Below, in pieces: positions 24,562-26,491 of a stretch of DNA of 26,491 nt. The notes below the pieces were generated by a model. That model did not search any database, was not told the DNA's origin, and saw only the letters and a list, made by a program, of their open reading frames with translations. A program made the position numbers and the translations under genes. The DNA is from Nitrospirota bacterium (lineage in GTDB: Bacteria; Nitrospirota; Thermodesulfovibrionia; Thermodesulfovibrionales; Magnetobacteriaceae), in NCBI GenBank assembly GCA_015233265.1, contig JADFXZ010000011.1:1-26491 (forward strand), given 5' to 3'. Position 1 is the first letter of the stretch. The number at the start of each line of letters is the position of its first letter.

Positions 24562-25368
24562 CTACGTGAAGTAGTAAAATAGGGCGGTGAAAAATAAATC
24601 AAACCCTATTACCAGAAAAATAGACGTTACCACCGATGCGGTCGTCCGCCTTCCAACCTCTTCAGCCCCGGCGTTTACCTGAAACCCCTGATATGCCCCC
24701 GTTATCGTAATAACCACACTGAAAGCCCATGCCTTGACAAGCCCAGTAACGAGGTCACTTATCTGAAGGGCAATGACTGTTTGATTAAAATAGCTGACTG
24801 CGTTGACTTCAAGTAGTGTAACTGCAAGGAAAAATCCACCAAACATGCCCACTACATCGAAAAGTGTCGTAAGGGAAAGCTGCATTACCATCAACGCTAT
24901 AAGTTTTGGCACTACGAGGAATCTAACAGGGTTGATTCCCATGCTGACAAGCGCGTCGATTTCCTCCTGCGCCCTCATCGAGCCGATTTCAGCGGCAAAG
25001 GCAGAGCCACTCCTGCCGGCTACTAAGATTGCCGTGATTATCGGGCCAAGCTCTCTGGTGATTGACACACCCACAAGGTTGGCTACATACAACATCGCGC
25101 CGAATTTCCTTAACTGGTAGGCCGACTGAAGAGCCAATATCGCACCGACAAAAAACGCTATCACCACCACTACAAGCACAGACTCATAGCCGGTCTTTAC
25201 CATCTCGGAGATTGTCGCTCGTATCCTCGGCGGCTTTCCCTTAAGCGGAGATATGACTGTCCAATAGAAGACCTCGTTTATAAAGACTGATATCGCGTGC
25301 AGGTGCTTGAGCAGTGATAGTGTCTTTCTGCCGGAACTGCCTAAGATGTTTTCAACTATTTGCTGCAT
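24562..25368 (-). CDS. mlaE: ABC transporter permease, MlaE family
   Basis: The membrane subunit of the lipid transporter, 268 aa, with five or six hydrophobic segments. The family coupling motif QEEIDALVSMGINPVRFLVV and the preceding GRSGSAFAAEIGSMR are clear. The ATG lies inside the STAS gene (17-nt overlap), which ties permease synthesis to the STAS protein. Confidence 0.95.
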   Translation of the reverse strand: MQQIVENILGSSGRKTLSLLKHLHAISVFINEVFYWTVISPLKGKPPRIRATISEMVKTGYESVLVVVVIAFFVGAILALQSAYQLRKFGAMLYVANLVGVSITRELGPIITAILVAGRSGSAFAAEIGSMRAQEEIDALVSMGINPVRFLVVPKLIALMVMQLSLTTLFDVVGMFGGFFLAVTLLEVNAVSYFNQTVIALQISDLVTGLVKAWAFSVVITITGAYQGFQVNAGAEEVGRRTTASVVTSIFLVIGFDLFFTALFYYFT

Positions 25369-25681
25369 CTTCTATCTTTCCAAATATCTCAAAGACCTTA
25401 TCGAGTTTCGAAAAATTAAATATCTCCATCAGACGATCGGGCACCTGTGCCATCTTTAACTTCCCCTTGTAGGAAAGCATCTTCTTGAGCGCCTCAACAA
25501 ATGTGGCAATCCCAGAGCTGTCGATATATTTGACATCCTTGAGATTAACTATTACAGTGGCCGTCTTATTCTTCACAAGCTGCAAGAGCGTATCCCTGAG
25601 CTGCGGCGAGGAGTACATGTCTATCTCCCCGGCAATTGCAACGACAGTATAATTTGAATTTACAGTTGTTTCTACCTTCAT
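25352..25681 (-). CDS. STAS-domain anti-sigma-factor antagonist (SpoIIAA/RsbV or MlaB-like)
   Basis: A 109 aa STAS domain with the phosphorylatable element YIDSSGIATF; Ser56 corresponds to the Ser phosphorylated in SpoIIAA/RsbV. AGAGGA lies 6 nt upstream of the ATG. The gene overlaps mlaE and follows an RsbW-like kinase. It could be the partner of that kinase, the MlaB-like subunit of the transporter, or both. Confidence 0.92.
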   Translation of the reverse strand: MKVETTVNSNYTVVAIAGEIDMYSSPQLRDTLLQLVKNKTATVIVNLKDVKYIDSSGIATFVEALKKMLSYKGKLKMAQVPDRLMEIFNFSKLDKVFEIFGKIEDAANS

Positions 25682-25732
25682 TTATTATCCTCTTAATGTC
25701 CTCTTAGTATCCTTTTAATATTAGGGGCCGTT

Positions 25733-26170
25733 TCATTTCTGTTGTGAGATGACCGGCTCATGCCTGTTTTTAAATCTGGTTAAAATCAGCCTGTTGCCGT
25801 TTCTCTTTCTCTTGTCAAAGACGACACTATTAAATGCCTTTTTAATGAAGTGGATTCCAAGACCGCCAGGCCTGATTTCGTCAAGTTCCCTGACCTTTAT
25901 GTCCTCTAATCTGGCCTTACAGCCTGTGTCCTCAATTTTGACCTGGAATGTGTATTGCGAGTCTTCAAATTTCACAGTGATTGTCCTTGTGCTGTCACAT
26001 TTATACGCATACTTTATCACATTGGAACATGCCTCATCAACGGCATGTTTTATATCCTCGGCCGCTTCTGTGCCCATGCCGCTGACCTCGGCGGCCACAA
26101 GGGCGGCTGCCCGAATTACAGACAGAAATTTCGGGTGTGACGGCACCGATATCACTATCGGGTCATTCAT
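25733..26170 (-). CDS. Anti-sigma-factor-type serine kinase (RsbW/SpoIIAB-like)
   Basis: A 145 aa HATPase_c protein of the GHKL kinase family that phosphorylates STAS proteins. The N-box is DEACSNVIKYAY, G1 is EDTG and G2 is RPGGLGIHFIKKAF. The ATG overlaps the upstream phosphatase gene by 8 nt, and 51 nt separate it from the STAS gene. No sigma factor gene is adjacent. Confidence 0.92.
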   Translation of the reverse strand: MNDPIVISVPSHPKFLSVIRAAALVAAEVSGMGTEAAEDIKHAVDEACSNVIKYAYKCDSTRTITVKFEDSQYTFQVKIEDTGCKARLEDIKVRELDEIRPGGLGIHFIKKAFNSVVFDKRKRNGNRLILTRFKNRHEPVISQQK

Positions 26171-26491
26171 ATAACATCCTCATCGACGGCAGCTGAGATG
26201 CTTGCCATTTCAACTCGACCAGCGTAATATCGTCCGAAGTCTCTGCGCCATTGGAAAAGTCGGCAACGTAATCAAGTATAGCATTAGCAAGCGTCTCCTG
26301 TTGCCGTTGTTCTTTAACAAATGTCACGAGGTGGTCAAAGCCAAGCCTCTGACCATTCTTATTTTTCGCGTCAAACACGCCGTCAGTAAGGACTAACAAC
26401 CTGTCGCCGCCCTTTAGCGTGAATCCCGACGAAGTATATTCGTAGGGTAAAATGCCTAGTGGCGGGCCAGACGGTATATCCATAACCTTGA
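26163..26491 (-). CDS. PP2C-type phosphatase, RsbU/SpoIIE-like, cut by the window edge
   Basis: Only the C-terminal part is present; the frame is open to the right edge, so ATG 26483 is not necessarily the start. GDRLLVLTDGVFDAKN and the terminal TSDDITLVEL match the last metal-binding motifs of SpoIIE/RsbU phosphatases, which dephosphorylate STAS antagonists. With the next two genes it completes a partner-switching triad. Its N-terminal sensor domain lies outside the window. Confidence 0.9.
   Translation of the reverse strand, partial: KVMDIPSGPPLGILPYEYTSSGFTLKGGDRLLVLTDGVFDAKNKNGQRLGFDHLVTFVKEQRQQETLANAILDYVADFSNGAETSDDITLVELKWQASQLPSMRMLYE

Noticed and set aside
1..26491. CRISPR arrays, tRNA or rRNA genes, insertion sequences
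   Set aside because: No regularly spaced repeats, tRNA-like cloverleaf, rRNA segment or transposase was seen.

Overview
The window looks like part of a Gram-negative bacterial chromosome of medium G+C. SPOR, Mla-type and BatD/BatE proteins, signal peptides, and the gene order queA-SPOR-phoH-pgpH-ybeY-dgkA fit a deep-branching lineage such as Nitrospirota (Thermodesulfovibrio/Magnetobacterium-like) or Deltaproteobacteria. That taxonomic guess is inference; no rRNA or other marker is present.

Layout. (1) 67-9460, plus strand: a tightly coupled chemosensory/phosphorelay operon. It holds a chemoreceptor, a CheA with a fused receiver, CheB, a large REC-PAS-PAS-kinase-REC hybrid with a degenerate HPt-like tail, and a stand-alone receiver. 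(2) 9598-11777, minus strand: a nuclease-like/cold-shock-domain fusion protein, a canonical cold-shock protein, panD with a promoter that predicts a leaderless mRNA, and a secreted protein of unknown function with its own promoter, structured leader and terminator. (3) 11949-17478, minus strand: an overlapping housekeeping operon, queA > SPOR protein > phoH > 7TM-HD phosphodiesterase (PgpH-like) > ybeY > DgkA-PAP2 fusion. (4) 17600-19091, plus strand: a proline-rich secreted protein, a small periplasmic helical protein with a proline-rich tail, and a 57-residue membrane protein. (5) 19026-21016, minus strand: a visibly more AT-rich two-gene cassette with no clear homologs, one member a zinc-ribbon protein with a possible ADP-ribosyltransferase-like motif. 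(6) 21143-26491, minus strand: RsbU-like phosphatase (cut by the window edge) > RsbW-like kinase > STAS antagonist > MlaE permease > MlaF ATPase > BatD > BatE.

The most unusual signal is in region 3. The reading frames of phoH and ybeY both continue, with recognisable family sequence, well upstream of their first ATG/GTG/TTG codon. Each reaches an AUA codon placed 6-8 nt after a strong AAGGAG Shine-Dalgarno site. In phoH the AUA overlaps the upstream stop as ATAA, the exact analogue of the common ATGA coupling. Two RNA-metabolism genes in one operon therefore appear to start at AUA, a codon that initiation factor IF3 normally discriminates against. The ybeY N-terminus is also overprinted on the tail of the PgpH-like gene.

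Functional links: region 1 is a complete signalling unit apart from CheR and CheW, which are not seen. Region 6 joins an anti-sigma-type partner-switching module to a lipid-transport ABC core. Region 3 combines RNA quality control, c-di-AMP turnover and lipid-carrier metabolism.
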